This document shows, in pieces, positions 42,552-53,538 of a DNA stretch of 64,000 nt. This DNA comes from Symsagittifera roscoffensis (taxonomy: Eukaryota; Xenacoelomorpha; Acoela; Convolutidae). How positions within the stretch are numbered: the stretch's first letter is position 1; the number at the start of each line of letters is the position of its first letter. The notes below the pieces were generated by a model. The model made no database searches. It was given only the letters and a program-made list of their open reading frames with translations, and had not been told where the DNA came from. The translations under genes and the position numbers were made by a program. Where the stretch lies: contig NC_087071.1 in the NCBI RefSeq assembly GCF_963678635.1, positions 16,489,613 through 16,553,612 of the forward strand. Direction: 5' to 3'.

Positions 42552-43181
42552 ATGCTGGTATTGAAGGAACACGTCCAAGTGAGATACAGACTATCGGATC
42601 TGATACGAGCCCAGAAGAATGACAAGATGACGAGCAACCTCTCCAAAAGGATCCGGACGGGACACAAGGAGAAAGGTGACCTGGAGGAGGATAATTACAA
42701 AATATTGAGCCAGTTCTACAAAGAGAGAAGGCACTTACTCTATCACACAGCTGATGGTGTAGTAGCCTGTCGGAGGAAAGATGAGGAGAAGATATTACAC
42801 AGGCATAATCCCACCATACTGTCACAGCTATACCAGACGGAAGTGTTGTTCAGATCACACGACCAGATGGGACATCAGGGGATAGATAAGGTACAACAAA
42901 GAATACTACACAGGTTTGATTGGCCAGGGTTGAGAAAGGCTTGCTAAAGGTGGGTGAACGCATGCTTGTCGTGTTTACAAGTGAAAGACCCTAGGAAGAT
43001 GAAATTCCCACATAATTCCGTGGAAAGCTCGGAGTTTAACGAGGTCGTGCAGATAGATCATCAGAAGATACGCATGATCGACTCGGAATACAATCAGATC
43101 CTAGTAATTATAGACCACTTCACGAAACTGGCAGAAGCGGTACCATGCCAGATGGCCTCCCTCAGCGGAAGAAACTTGTGA
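42552..43181 (+). pseudogene. Integrase zinc-binding domain and start of core (plus-strand element)
   Basis: 42552-42947 has the conserved pre-integrase stretch (RYRLSDLIRAQKNDKM) and the first half of the HHCC domain (SHDQMGHQG). After one in-frame TAA (42945-42947), 42954-43181 continues in the same phase with ACLSCLQVK and the first catalytic Asp (VVQIDHQKI). A frame change near 43180 leads to the next segment. The TAA is a probable point mutation. Confidence 0.8.
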
Positions 43182-43221
43182 TCATTTGATAACGCACTGA
43201 ATATCACGATATGGTTGTCCG

Positions 43222-44706
43222 ATGACATTCCAATCGGACAATGGGAGAGCCTTCGTGGGGGACCAGACAAAAGAACTGATGAGGAGATCTCATATTGCTC
43301 AAGCGTATTCAACAACTTACCATCCTGAAACGAACGGATTTTTGGAGAGGCAGAACAGAACTCTGGTGAACATGCTCAGGGTATATTGCTTGAGATACAA
43401 GACAGATTGGGACAAACATCTGTCACAAGTGGTAGGGGCGTATAACAGCACGCAGCACTCAGCAACAGGGGTCAGTCCTATCATGATGTTGACTGGCTGG
43501 GAGAGAGCAATGCACCTGACAGTCTTCTATCGGGAATACGAAGGGAAGAAGACGTCGCCGCAGGCGTACGTGAAGGAAGCGGTCAGGAGACAACAAGAAT
43601 TGAACGAACTCTGTAGAAGGAACACGGCGCAGGCACAATTGAGACAGCGGAAGAAGTACGATGAAAAAATAGTTCAAGCAAAACCGTATGCTGTGGGACA
43701 ATACGTCTGGGTGTTCCAAAATAACATACCCCCAAAAGGAACTAAAAAGTTACTGAAGAAATGGAGAGGACTATTCATGATAACAGAGGTACACCAGCAG
43801 GGCCGGTTCTATCGCTTGAGTACAGGGCGTGCGGCGCACTACGAAAATCTGAAACCTCACGTCCCATCTCCGGAAGACTGGTGTGTACCACAGAACGTGG
43901 AAGGACTCGAAAGTCTACTCGTAGAGCCGGCATCTGAGGTGAACGAGAAAGGCACCAGAGGGAAGAATGACGGCAACGACGATGTGAGCATGGACAATAA
44001 CGAGAAGATAGAGGTGGATTCGGACAAAGAATCTTTCGCGGAGGAAAATTGGAATGATCCAGAGCAGAACGAGGTACCAAAGTGGACAAAACCAGACCAG
44101 CCGATGACCACAGGGACGAGAAAAGGCGATGGCAAACGGACAGGCATGAGACACAACCGGTATGGTGACGACTTCTTGATTGAAAAGATACAACCAGATG
44201 AGATAAGCGAGGATTTGGTGACCGTGGGCGAGCTGGTAGCCGATGAAGATTGGCAGATCATCAACGACAGCGAGCATTCCTTGCAAAAAGACTACTCCGT
44301 ACCGGCACGAGAAGTAGACCTGGAACGATGCGAGATAGAAAGAAGGGAAAATACAAACCTGAGGGTACTGGAATGGATGCATAATCTTGAAACTGACAAA
44401 AGGGAGGCGCAAAACATCCAACAGGTCGACGTGTCAGCAATGAAACACGTGAAGACAGGAAATCCACTATTTGCTTGGACAGCCACCGACAGGTCACTAG
44501 ATATACCACCGGATACTTTGAACCCAGCACCATCGAAGGGGAAGGTCGATAAATATTTTTGTCCGGGGAGTGGGGGTAAACTTACCCACACCAAAAATTT
44601 GATGATAAAGAAGCTCAGGGAAGTAAGAGAGACTAACGGGTTGCAACTAGATCAGGAGGAAGCTGAGCCTACCATAGGAAGAATTTTCAAGACAAAAGTC
44701 GAATGA
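43222..44706 (+). CDS. Integrase core and C-terminus (plus-strand element)
   Basis: 494 open codons: second catalytic Asp in FQSDNGRAF, catalytic Glu in TNGFLERQNRTL, the helix WDKHLSQVVGAYNSTQHS, and the GPY/F-like module (KWRGLFMITEVHQQGRFYRL; Gly-Leu-Phe replaces the usual Gly-Pro-Phe). A long acidic tail follows, then VDKYFCPGSGGKL at the pol-end motif. This is the better preserved integrase of the two. The frame runs through to GRIF, which is the entry to the macro domain, so integrase and macro domain were one polyprotein. The ATG is internal, so the true start is upstream. Confidence 0.88.
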   Translation: MTFQSDNGRAFVGDQTKELMRRSHIAQAYSTTYHPETNGFLERQNRTLVNMLRVYCLRYKTDWDKHLSQVVGAYNSTQHSATGVSPIMMLTGWERAMHLTVFYREYEGKKTSPQAYVKEAVRRQQELNELCRRNTAQAQLRQRKKYDEKIVQAKPYAVGQYVWVFQNNIPPKGTKKLLKKWRGLFMITEVHQQGRFYRLSTGRAAHYENLKPHVPSPEDWCVPQNVEGLESLLVEPASEVNEKGTRGKNDGNDDVSMDNNEKIEVDSDKESFAEENWNDPEQNEVPKWTKPDQPMTTGTRKGDGKRTGMRHNRYGDDFLIEKIQPDEISEDLVTVGELVADEDWQIINDSEHSLQKDYSVPAREVDLERCEIERRENTNLRVLEWMHNLETDKREAQNIQQVDVSAMKHVKTGNPLFAWTATDRSLDIPPDTLNPAPSKGKVDKYFCPGSGGKLTHTKNLMIKKLREVRETNGLQLDQEEAEPTIGRIFKTKVE

Positions 44707-45178
44707 ATATTCAGAGAACATCCTGATCACAGACAGCGACTTCATTTTGTCAGACAGGATTAGTGCGATCTGTATAACAGCGGACATGAGCTTCAACACG
44801 AGACTGGAAGCAGACATCAAAAGAGAATATCAGAACATGGAGTTTCTTTTCAGGCAGAGGCCAGGGTTGGGAGGAATGGCAGCGCTTCCTCCTTCAGTTT
44901 CACAAAATCCTGGTAAATATCTGTGTTTTTTGGTGACGAGGGTCAATGAAAGGAACACGATATATCCCGAGAATGTGATGTTGGCACTAACGAGTTTGAG
45001 GGACTTCATGGTCGAAAAAGGGATATGAGAAGTCTCAATGCCGGTCTACGATCCAAACAGGGGCAGGTTGAACCCTAGGGAAATATACGCCATCCTACAC
45101 GTGTCTTTTGCAGAAACGGAGATAATGGTGCACCTACACAGGAAGTATTACTTGAGAATCGCCTGAGCTTTGAATAGA
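44707..45178 (+). CDS. Macro domain (plus-strand element)
   Basis: A frameshift near 44703 moves coding into this phase. It reads ISAICITADMSFNTRLEADI, the helix KREYQNMEFLF, MAALPPSVSQNPGKYLCFLVTRV, then a helix ENVMLALTSLRDFMVE. After a TGA at 45026 the remaining part (PVYDPNRGRLNPREIYAIL, then an EIMVHL strand near 45120-45140) continues in another phase. Fold elements match the minus-strand macro domain at every step though many residues differ, so the two elements are old relatives. Activity is uncertain because the usual ADP-ribose-binding glycines are altered. Confidence 0.6.
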
Positions 45179-45694
45179 CAGGGAAGTCTTGAGTTGGGAA
45201 ACACAGGGTTCTTGAGCTAGGTAAAAGGGGGCACGTTCAGGTAGATGGATTTTAATGTAATTGGCATTACAATTAAATTCTAAAGAAATAATGGTGCTAA
45301 AGCATGAAACAAGTCTGCATGCTTTTAAAATGCCTAATTGAATTGTTTTATCGAGAAATTGTTACGGTAACGTTTTAAAGTAGTAAGGGGGGAGGTTTAG
45401 GCTAGGCATGAGCAGAAACATCATGATCTAAAATTAATCCTATTTTCAGATTGATTTGCAAGTTAAATTGACAATCAAGCTACACTTACTTGAACAAAAC
45501 AGGAGAAATCTCGAACGGTTCTTCACTAGCAGTACTAGAAGAGGATATTTTTTGAGTTCAACTGGAAAGGTATTTCTTAAGTTTAACTGGGAAAGTATTT
45601 CTTGAGTTTAACTGGGAAGGTATTTCTTGAGTTGATTTGGAAAAAATAATTCTTCAGCTTGTTGATACGTGAGATCGCTTGAGAAGGAGCAACG
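45179..45694 (+). promoter_or_regulatory. Leader of the plus-strand accessory polyprotein
   Basis: Non-coding spacer. TCCTATTTTCAG followed by ATTGATTTGCAAG gives a 3' splice acceptor with AG at 45448-45449, matching the acceptors at 9944 and 36782-40041. Between the acceptor and the ATG at 45695 lies a small tandem repeat (45546-45645, 25-bp units TATTTCTTGAGTTTAACTGG). No splice donor was assigned. Confidence 0.5.
45546..45645. repeat. 25-bp tandem repeat, about four units
   Basis: Units start with TATTTCTT at 45571, 45596 and 45621, each followed by GAGTTTAACTGGGAA or a variant. It lies in the 5' leader of the accessory polyprotein and is absent from the minus-strand copy. Confidence 0.8.
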
Positions 45695-45904
45695 ATGGCG
45701 GATCGTTTCTGGAAGTCTATGCCAGCAGCGCTCAAAAGACGTACCCTCGATGAGCTATACAAGCGCTTGAGGGACCTCGATTACACACAAGTGAACGAAA
45801 AGCGGGCGGTGATGTTGAATGCCATCCTGCAACTGGAAGCACAAGGTGAATGCAGGGAGTCAGCCACTGAAGCCGTGTTGATGGTGGGCTACACTTCAGA
45901 TTGA
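45695..45904 (+). CDS. Accessory polyprotein, N-terminal domain (plus-strand element)
   Basis: 70 codons from an ATG (ACGATGGCGG). It carries the same short domain as the start of the minus-strand accessory polyprotein: TLDELYKRLRDLDYTQ, then AVMLNAILQLEAQG and ESATEAVLMVG. It stops at a TGA at 45902. After a frame change the downstream text GHDLARNPALSNK (about 45970-46010) matches GHDLAREPGLGEQK of the other copy, so the stop is a lesion and not the natural end. The domain has no known family that I recognise; it is probably helical. Confidence 0.65.
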   Translation: MADRFWKSMPAALKRRTLDELYKRLRDLDYTQVNEKRAVMLNAILQLEAQGECRESATEAVLMVGYTSD

Positions 45905-46093
45905 ATATCAAATCAAGAGCAGACCAGATGGTTATCCTGTTTATCCTGGAATATGGATGGAGGCCAGAGAGGACATGACCTTGCGAGAAACCCTGCCTTG
46001 AGCAACAAAACGAAATAGGGTGCGGGAGAGCTTCCCCTTCCGACAAGACCGCCAGCAGGAGCAGGGACTCAGTCCACAAGTAAACCACCGTCG

Positions 46094-46612
46094 ATGTTCC
46101 GGTCGCAACAAACAGAAGAGTCGTCTCCGGATCTCGGCAGCATAAAGAGTGAGTTGGAAAGGTCCCAAAAGGAACGAGACAAGGCCAATATGGATAGGGA
46201 CAAGGCGGATCTTGAAAGGGATCAAGCCGAGCTTGATCGCGAGCAGGCAATACTTGAGCGGGATAAGGCGATTCTTGATCGGGATCTGCTGATGGCAGAA
46301 CGGGTGCAAGAGCAGAGGCTACAAGAAGGTGTTGCCAATTGTGATCAAATAAAGTCAGAAATAGAAGGGCTACAAAGGAGGCAGCAAGCAGTCGCCAGTG
46401 GCAAGGAGAAAAAGAGGACAACGGCTGAACCGGCTGTCGCGAGATCGAGACCAGAGTCGCGGATGGAGGTAGACGAAGCTCCTCGGGCGAGGGGTCGCTT
46501 CAACTTGGAGCGTGTGGCCCAAGAACACATGAATGAGGGCCTGGAAGCATGTACATCTCCTGAGCCAGTTCTTTCCCTGCACAATCTAGAGACAATCCCA
46601 GTAAGGCCTTAG
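46094..46612 (+). CDS. Accessory polyprotein, coiled-coil segment
   Basis: 172 open codons with a very regular heptad pattern (RDKADLERDQAELDREQAI and onward), a long coiled coil of 70 or more residues. A basic and then an acidic tail follow. In the minus-strand copy the coiled coil is shorter and less regular but in the same place, between N-terminal domain and SGNH hydrolase. The coil probably drives self-assembly. The stop at 46610 is followed by another in-frame stop at about 46679, while an adjacent frame remains open, so a frameshift is likely. Confidence 0.6.
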   Translation: MFRSQQTEESSPDLGSIKSELERSQKERDKANMDRDKADLERDQAELDREQAILERDKAILDRDLLMAERVQEQRLQEGVANCDQIKSEIEGLQRRQQAVASGKEKKRTTAEPAVARSRPESRMEVDEAPRARGRFNLERVAQEHMNEGLEACTSPEPVLSLHNLETIPVRP

Positions 46613-46693
46613 ATAGAAATCTCGCTGCCAGGATTGACGGCCAGTTCAACCAGTGGCAGTCGAACCGGGACGGTCACGTAGCGCCTCAGGCAG

Positions 46694-47810
46694 TTGCAAG
46701 AGAGGTTGCAGTCAAGGGATCGCGAGAACTCAGCACGAGAGGAGCGAACTCCCACCTGGAGAGATCATCCAGTGAGGAATGTGATAATCGCAAGCTACAG
46801 AAAGAACACAGACGGTGCTTATCACAGGCATAACCGGATGGACTGGACGGTGGCACAACGCGCAAGGAGGGACGCCTTCCACGACGCTTCTTGGGCTGAA
46901 TTTTTCACGCAGCCCGGGATACCCGAGGGTGCAGTCCACTTGATTATAGGGGACAGCCTGATACGAGTGTTGACGCAAATCCAGGCGCATTGGCAGGTGG
47001 GAATCTTGTGTTATTCTGGTGCTGCAAAACCCCGGATATGGCGCCGCTAGAGATGCTGGAGATGGCGAAAATGTACACGGTCACGCTGATGCTGGGAACC
47101 AATGACGTGTCCAGAGGCGAGCAGAGAAAGTAATGAGGCCGCAGGAGAAGATCAGTTGTATTCTTGAGGAATTGAGGATCTATCTAGAACCAGCCATACT
47201 CACTATTTGCACCGTCCCGTACATTATGACGGCTGACCAAAGAGAGATGAACGACAGGGTGCGCAACCTCAACGAAATCATCAGCCAAATCCAGCAGACG
47301 AGCGTACTCCCCGCGAGACTACTCTACGTGGCAAGCATGATGGAACACTCCCTTCCGGATGATGCGTCTTCGGATGGCATCCACTTCGACAGGCCCAGGG
47401 GCATGGAGTGGCTAAACGGTGTCTTCCAAATGCACATAAACCTTCTGGAGTCAGACAAGCTGGAGACGGGCCAGTGCACTTTTGGTCCACCCCCAATACC
47501 TCCCTTCTTCGCTGCTAGGCTATTGTCCGATCGTTTGAGAGGAAGAACCGACTCGAGAGAAAGCTCAAGGAGCAGCAGGAGTAGGCAAATAGAGGCCACA
47601 CCGATGGAAGGAGACGAGGCGGAATCGTCCTCACCCCAGAGCTCGGTAGTGTCCTCGGTGATGGTGGTGGACAACACGAAGACAGAGAGACCGGGAGAGG
47701 CGAGCAAAGACCGATATCTAGAGAGATTAAAGGATCTAGACCTGGAAGACCTGGCATGTAGACAAGAGTTGGCGGAGGTTCAGGAGTTTAAGAATGTGTC
47801 GCACGAGTAA
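46694..47810 (+). pseudogene. Accessory polyprotein, SGNH/GDSL hydrolase (plus-strand element)
   Basis: Block I is HLIIGDSLIRV (46938-46970); block III is MLGTNDVSRG (47091-47120), in another frame after a stop at 47048. The 47133-47810 segment carries the second half with block V DGIHF (47374-47388). All catalytic positions (Ser, Asn, Asp, His) are therefore preserved in this diverged copy. Two or three frame breaks separate the blocks. Conservation of the catalytic residues across two old copies suggests that the enzyme activity was needed while the lineage was active. A low-complexity Ser/Arg linker closes the segment. Confidence 0.75.
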
Positions 47811-47918
47811 TTGAGCAGACATCACTATGTGGACTGGCTAAAGGCCCACGAGGCGCACTTCGCGAGAGCCAAGACACTAGAAACCGCCGATTTAACGGGA
47901 ATACCATAAAAATCAATA

Positions 47919-48910
47919 ATGGGCCCAGTCAACTACAGGCCCCTCAAGCAAGTGGGGAGTCCAGGTCTAATCGTGGATCCTCCCAAGTATAGAACGGGCA
48001 TAGCCAGGATCAGAGTGGCGATTCCTGCACAGCTGAGGATAGTCAAAAAGCCCCTTGAGCCAAAGAGCATGGGGATCCCGGACATCGGATACATGGGTCC
48101 AGATCTCGCCGAAAACCCAAGGTATAGTAGATTCTGTGGGACTTCACAGCTAGCCAAAACCTTGACCGTGTACGATCGATCAGACCCCGAAGCAGCGAGA
48201 GCAATCATCGTGGCAGGATCGGACTTCGAGGGGACGTCGCCGAAGTTATTTTGGTCAGAAACCCTAGTGTACCTGCTGCCTGGAGCGGAATTGAACTAAA
48301 TGTTGACCCTGGTGGTGGCTATAAAATCGGAGACGCCGTGTGAAACAGAGCTGTCGCTTTTCGCGGGAATGAAGGACCACCTGCATGCGGCAGGACTTCT
48401 AGACCACTTGACAGGCGCGGAACCAACCCCCAGGAAGATCTCGGAAGCAATTTAGACGCTGTTTGCAGCAATGAACGAGGCGCAGGAGTTGGTAGCTTCT
48501 CAATTCGGGTCAAAGACGAGAGTGGTGCATGCCACCAGCATTACAGTTCGTCTATGCAATTTTGATCCTGATAGCAGAGGGCAATGCGCAGCGGATGCTC
48601 ATGGCCGCTCCGAATCGCGAGTTGGAGTCAGTTAACTTGAGACTTCAGCATTTTATGAGTTGGCGACATCTTAATTGTGCTGGATGAGGTTTCCTGCCTT
48701 GAGGTGTCGAATCCTGCCTGACAGCTGAAGTTTAAACCGGAGCTAGGGGACGCTTACCATGCGATAACCCATCTAACAGCCAGCCTGTGGTTCCGGAGTA
48801 TGAATCTAAAGATCACGAGCTCCACCAGCAGTGCGAGCGGACCGATGAATGAAAGAAAGAATGTGGCCGCGGCCGAGAAACATTTAGAGTCGATAAAATA
48901 TCGCTTGACA
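47919..48910 (+). pseudogene. Accessory polyprotein, degenerate SGNH-like domain (plus-strand element)
   Basis: 47919-48299 contains IIVAGSDFEGTSPKLFW, matching LIVASSDYLYTPRSLFW of the minus-strand copy. After a stop at 48297, FAGMKDHLHAAGLLDHL (48361-48411) matches VVAGSNDHLQSRGLLTHL. The later VLDEVSCLEVSN (48678-48713) matches VLDEVLGLELSN. Stops at several points and a frame change near 48660 break it. As in the other copy the nucleophile and final histidine of an SGNH enzyme are not evident, so the fold assignment is tentative and a catalytic role is unlikely. Confidence 0.5.
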
Positions 48911-49034
48911 TGACACAAGAGAGAGGGAGGTGGCCATTTTTGACCTTGAGACTCGAGAATGCGACGGATCAGACGAGGTAGAATGCTACACCCCACATCA
49001 AACAAAATGGAATTTTCTTTAGGGGCAGCTGGAG

Positions 49035-49811
49035 GTGGCAGAAGGTAGGGAGATGACGGTGACAAAAAATTTGTCACAGCAGCTAATGAAGTCAACATTG
49101 GAAATTTTAAATTTTTGGATGGAGCATGCGATGGGCGAGCTGAAGACCAGGAAGGACCACGAGATCTTGAGATCCTTGAGCCCATGCTGGGAAAAGAAGT
49201 ATCTGAACAAGGTGTTCTACCCAGGAAACACCATCTTTGAAGCGTTCGTGCAGGAGCTCTTGAATATTCCCATCAACCTCCTGCTGGCCTTGTATCTGGT
49301 ATACCCCAGGTACTTGTTCAATATGTGTCATGCGTACATGTTCAGTAGGGGCGTGGGAACGCTACGGATTGATGGGTATTTGACGCTGGTACTCTTGACG
49401 CATGGGGAACTGACGGCGTTTCATCGGTTGATGAAGTATGGGGAACCCCTGTCGGCAAGGAAGGCTCACCCGAGTATGGAGACCTATTCGTACAAGTGTG
49501 CTGCCGGACTGAAGACATTGCTTGTGGAGTATCTGCTGATGCAGAATCGATACTTGATGTGCGAGGAAAGAAACCCCAAGACGAGAGAAGAAGTGAGAGA
49601 GGCGAATGGGGGTATACCCTTTCTGACTGATTTGTTTTTGGCCATGAGATCTGACCCAGTGGGGATGATTAGAGGCTTGGGGGAAGTGGTGACCTGTGTC
49701 TATGGGCCAGCAGTGACGTATACATTCCCGGATCCACTCGTGGTGGCGTATCGGCACTCGCTGGTGCACGTGAGCCTCATCAGCATTCTAGATGGGACGG
49801 CACTCAACTAG
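49035..49811 (+). CDS. Accessory polyprotein, central segment (plus-strand element)
   Basis: 258 open codons, collinear with the large segment at 6160. Shared landmarks include LLLALYLVYP (LILALYVTFG there), LLVEYLLMQNRYL (LLVQYLLQQNRSV), IPFLTDLFLAMRSDP (MPLLTDLAVMMRIDP) and VVTCVYG (IVTVVYG). Several hydrophobic helices occur, but no clean membrane-anchor pattern. It ends at a TAG at 49809. No known family is recognised. Confidence 0.6.
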   Translation: MAEGREMTVTKNLSQQLMKSTLEILNFWMEHAMGELKTRKDHEILRSLSPCWEKKYLNKVFYPGNTIFEAFVQELLNIPINLLLALYLVYPRYLFNMCHAYMFSRGVGTLRIDGYLTLVLLTHGELTAFHRLMKYGEPLSARKAHPSMETYSYKCAAGLKTLLVEYLLMQNRYLMCEERNPKTREEVREANGGIPFLTDLFLAMRSDPVGMIRGLGEVVTCVYGPAVTYTFPDPLVVAYRHSLVHVSLISILDGTALN

Positions 49812-50545
49812 TGCTGACAAGAGGACTTGAGAGCGCAGATGAGTGAGACGGTGCTTTTAAAAAAGTCAAGGATCCCGAGCTAGTGTTGTGCAACTTCAGA
49901 GGACAACTGCAGTGCAGAATGGGAGGAAAACCTGAGGGTCCCATCGAGGTCTATCCAAAGTTTTGGAACCTGAATCCAGTGGCGAGGGACAAGAAGTAAG
50001 TCTTGAGGATCCCGGCGTGGACGAGGAGTTTCGAACTCCCGAAAAAGGAATTGGAAACGATACTAGAGCGGGATTTCCTACACACTTCCGTCCCCGAGTT
50101 CCCGACGGTGAGAAGAATGACCCTGGGAATGAACAGCCCCCTGGTAGTCCCTTCACTGCACGCGAGAGTCACGGTAGAAAGACGGCAAAGAGAATTCACG
50201 GATGGCTGGGTTCCTCTGTTTATTGGATACTCGGCAGCAGTGTACTTCCACACGTGTAAAATTAAGATAAGTTCGTGGAATATACAAGCGAAGAAGATGC
50301 GAGTCTCAATGCCCCCTAAGTTTGAGGTCCGAGATGTCTTAACAACACTTGAGGAGGCTGGACTTGAGAACAAGCTGCCAATATATGACGATGGAAGAAC
50401 GATCGTCGAGGAGGGTCACATGGCTCTGAAGTACGATATGAAGTTTGCCAAGTTTGCCACAAGAAAGTGCCGAGCGCCTTATGGGCTGGAGGAGTTGGAG
50501 TTGAGGCAAGAGGGGAAAAAGCTGGATGCGACAGGACCCCTGTAA
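49812..50545 (+). pseudogene. Accessory polyprotein, continued (plus-strand element)
   Basis: The text LQCRMGGKPEG and VYPKFWNLNPVARD (49906-49988) matches CRMGRED and NPKLWNLRPVVKD of the other copy. After a frame change, 50003-50545 continues with FPTVRRMTLGMNSPLVVP (PPIRRMLLGVTSPVIAP there). Frame breaks lie near 49860 and 49998. No function is recognised. Confidence 0.55.
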
Positions 50546-50728
50546 GTATCCCTCACCGAGTATACGAAGGCGGATCCGGCAACACCCTCAACCTTGTCAG
50601 TGGGCTCCCATGGAGACAAGAGAAGCCTCCCTGTAGAAAACAGGTTCAAGGAGGTGCTAGAAAGAAAGCAAGCAGAATCAGGAGAGGGAGAGAGCATTGA
50701 CGAAACCCTCAGCTAAGCTGGAGAGGAA

Positions 50729-51936
50729 ATGGAGGTGGGGAATACTCCCGACGCCGGGGCAACGAACAGAGAGTTCAGCGCCGGCACCACACGTGAGCTA
50801 CTACAAGTATTGAGTGGGGAAGACTGGGCAAACACGGCCACCCCACCTTTAGGGTCTCTCCGGAAGAATATTGAGCTGCCACTAACGGGTGAACAATCCA
50901 ACATGAGAATGGTGCTCTTGACCGATAAAGCAAGGGAGGAGAATACCTTTGAAGGCAACAGAGAGATGTCCGTGAGCACGTTGGACGAGGAGGCGTGGCA
51001 AAGTTTCCTGAGTGAGTTCAACCAGAGGGTGGAAGACAAAGTTAAAATAGACGACTTGAAGGAAGAACTGTGGAGCACGGCGGTGAAGTTTGGAGAGCCA
51101 GTCCTGATCGGCACTGGACTGGACGAGAAAGGGAGGAAACGACTGCTCGAGAAGATGATTAGCCTAAGGAAGCAGAAGCAGGACACCGAGGCCAACCCAT
51201 CTAAAGATAGCTCTACTCTAAACAAAAAAACTGATGATAAAAGAATAAGCGTCGAATTGGATGATAGAAATAAGACTACTAAATTGATTAAAGATACTAA
51301 TATTCTTAAGGCTAGAGAAGGGGGAGGCAAGAGTCGGAAAAGAGGGACCTGGACAAAGAAGTCGAGTCAGTGATGTTGGAGACAACACCCCCGAGTAGAG
51401 GAATAATATCTAAGAAACGTAAACGGGAGACAGAAGAGGCGAGTCCTTCGGCGGATGTGGTTTCAGAAAAGAATCTAAAAGAAACAGCTCCCATGATTCT
51501 AGCGCGAGGGAAAACAGCGGCCTACAAGAGCAGCTCAGCACCCAGGAGGCTAGCCGAGGTGCTGGGGGAAATGGAAGCCTCGATGACTTCGAGAACGGAG
51601 GATGACTTCAAACCCCAGAAGGCAAACGTGAAGAGGGGTTCGACTAGTGAACAAACGTGGGAAGTGGACATCCACAAGGAGTGGCTTTCCACGCAACGCC
51701 AAGCCATTGCGAAGCAAATGACGTGCGATCCTCTCGAGAGAAAAGCGACAAAAAATACCGCTCGGCCTTGGTGGATAGGTCTGGAGACCACGAAAGAACA
51801 GGAGAGTTGCCTGAAGAAGCTTGATAGCGGGGTGTCCCGCAAGCGGCGGCATTGGGCTACCCAGCAAACGGCTGAAATTAACAAATTAGAGTTTGGAAAC
51901 CAGCTGGGGCGGTCTTGGGAGAACCTGCCTGCTTGA
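50729..51936 (+). CDS. Accessory polyprotein, charged middle region (two overlapping frames)
   Basis: 50729-51373 and 51370-51936 overlap by four bases. They align loosely with the second half of the segment at 3551-6160: STLDEEAWQSFLSEFNQ matches STLPEEEWERYQSELED, TAPMILARGKTAAYKSS matches IPPMLLAGLTTTAMKSK, and the end (LGRSWENLPA) matches LLDYSWRAALQ. The region is rich in Lys, Glu and Ser, with possible nuclear-signal clusters (KKRKRE). It is the least conserved stretch of the polyprotein. Confidence 0.5.
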
Positions 51937-51973
51937 GTACTTTGAAGATACGATGAGAGCACCGTCGTGAGCA

Positions 51974-53031
51974 TTGCCATTGATGGCGAATCCTTTTATC
52001 AGAATGGCAGGACAGTTGATGATCAAGTGGAGTTTTGCGGGAGTGGCGTTAGAGGCGTTGACCTCGCACGACAAACTTAAGCTGTGCGACAAGAGTCCGC
52101 AGGTGTACCAAATGCTTGTGCAACATATTGCTCTAGACAACTCGGGATTAAGCCTAGCGAAACGAATAGAAGCCACTTGTTTATTGGGATGGATCTTGTC
52201 AGTGATAACCGACACTACTGTGCAAATGTGCCATCAAAAAGCGATGGGAAGTAAAACCATGGAAAGGAGAGTCTCCATTGTTATCCTGAACGTATACCAG
52301 AGCACTGGAACCGAAAAGGAAGATAGCTCAAGGCAGTCTCTAGAGAGCCATGGGAAGCTTGATGAAAAACGAAGGTTCTACAGTAAGAAATTCGATGAGG
52401 GGCTTGACGTACATCAAAACTTGGTCCGAGCAAAAAAATATGCGAAACCCACAAAACGGGGAGAATATCAATATGTGTCTGGAGTGATGAGAATAGCTTA
52501 TAACCCTTTTTTGGATTCAGAGGCCGGAAACGCCTTCATGAATTTTGAGGTGGCGGAATTGTTAAAATTCTGGACGGAGAAAATCATTGACATTGACCCG
52601 ACGGATAGAGAAAGGCCAAGCCTAGTTCGGTTACTTGAGAAGATGCCAGAGGTGATCAGCGTGCCGCGCTTGAACAAAACGGTGGAACTAAAGATGGGAA
52701 ATGGAAACGACATGTTGGTCACGAATTTGGGGACTGTTTGGAGGTTGCTGAGACCCTCTTGGTGCCCTCATCCCCATGCGAGTTTGATTGAAGAAATCAC
52801 GGAGCGAGTGAGACTGTCACCACCAAAAGATGAGAGGATTTGGGTATTCTGAACGTGGTGCGCAAACTAATCTTACTTCATCAAAAGGAATCGGAGGAAA
52901 TGACGAGCAAGTTGGAAAAGCTAGTGAAGCAGCTGGAACCGGGTAGTTGTCTGGTTGTTCTGGTGGAGAGCATTCCTGTGACGGACAATCCTGCATCAGA
53001 ATACAATCTTTTCAGAAGGAGGAGCTAGCCA
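51974..53031 (+). CDS. Accessory polyprotein segment (plus-strand element)
   Basis: 51974-52852 (292 codons) is the counterpart of 2386-3606, with QYVSGVMRIAYNPF, a following helical block and RPSWCPHPHASLIEEI. It is continuous in phase with upstream coding apart from a TGA at about 51968. In the minus-strand copy the same place has a frameshift, so the two lesions differ and the ancestral reading was continuous. A frame change at about 52840 leads to 52840-53028. No family is recognised; the conserved Trp-Cys-Pro-His-Pro is the best search key. Confidence 0.6.
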
Positions 53032-53032
53032 C

Positions 53033-53538
53033 GTGATTTGTGACATCACGGAGAAAGAAAAAAGTGAGGTGCAGATAGTGGATGAATGCTATGCGAGCAC
53101 CACTGTGAACATAGCGACGGCATTGGGATTCTTCTCGAGGATGTGCAGCTTGCAATCACTGGAGATGCTAGAATCCGAACACCAATTGGTGACGGCGTTG
53201 AGCGTGGAGTCATGGCCTGGAGTGTTACAATGGTCCAGAAGCACATCAGAGGATGGAAGATTGGTCTTGAGGCGGAGATGGGGTTTCCCGTGAGTGAAGC
53301 CAACAGTTTGCCGATGAATGCGAAATCTCTGGTGAGATAGGTGATGGCCAATCTGTGTGGAAGCCACTACCCATTACACATGGCGATGGTGGAGGCATCC
53401 AGTCAGACGGTTCTAATTGACAAAGCCTTCTCGATGCCCAAGTGTGTACGCCTGGCTCGAATGTCGCATCATTCACACAGACTGTTGAGGAAGATCCTGG
53501 GTGCTGTGCCAGGGGATCAAAAAGAGAACTTGAGTTAA
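53033..53538 (+). pseudogene. Accessory polyprotein segment (plus-strand element)
   Basis: Coding moves between frames at about 53145 and again at the TAG of 53338-53340. VNIATALGF (53107-53133) matches VNLTTALGF of the other copy; SMPKCVRLARMSHH (53433-53474) matches SVPKCVRLARMSER. The segment is the counterpart of 1925-2450. No function is recognised. Confidence 0.5.

Noticed and set aside
43857-44594. Minus-strand frames of 90-168 codons opposite integrase
   Set aside because: Shadows of the integrase frame; no similarity to the corresponding place in the other element.
32690-45030. A complete Gypsy reverse transcriptase
   Set aside because: The palm with YxDD is deleted in both pol copies that retain any RT, and the minus-strand element has no RT at all. 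The only YADD in the window belongs to the LINE at 57.7 kb.
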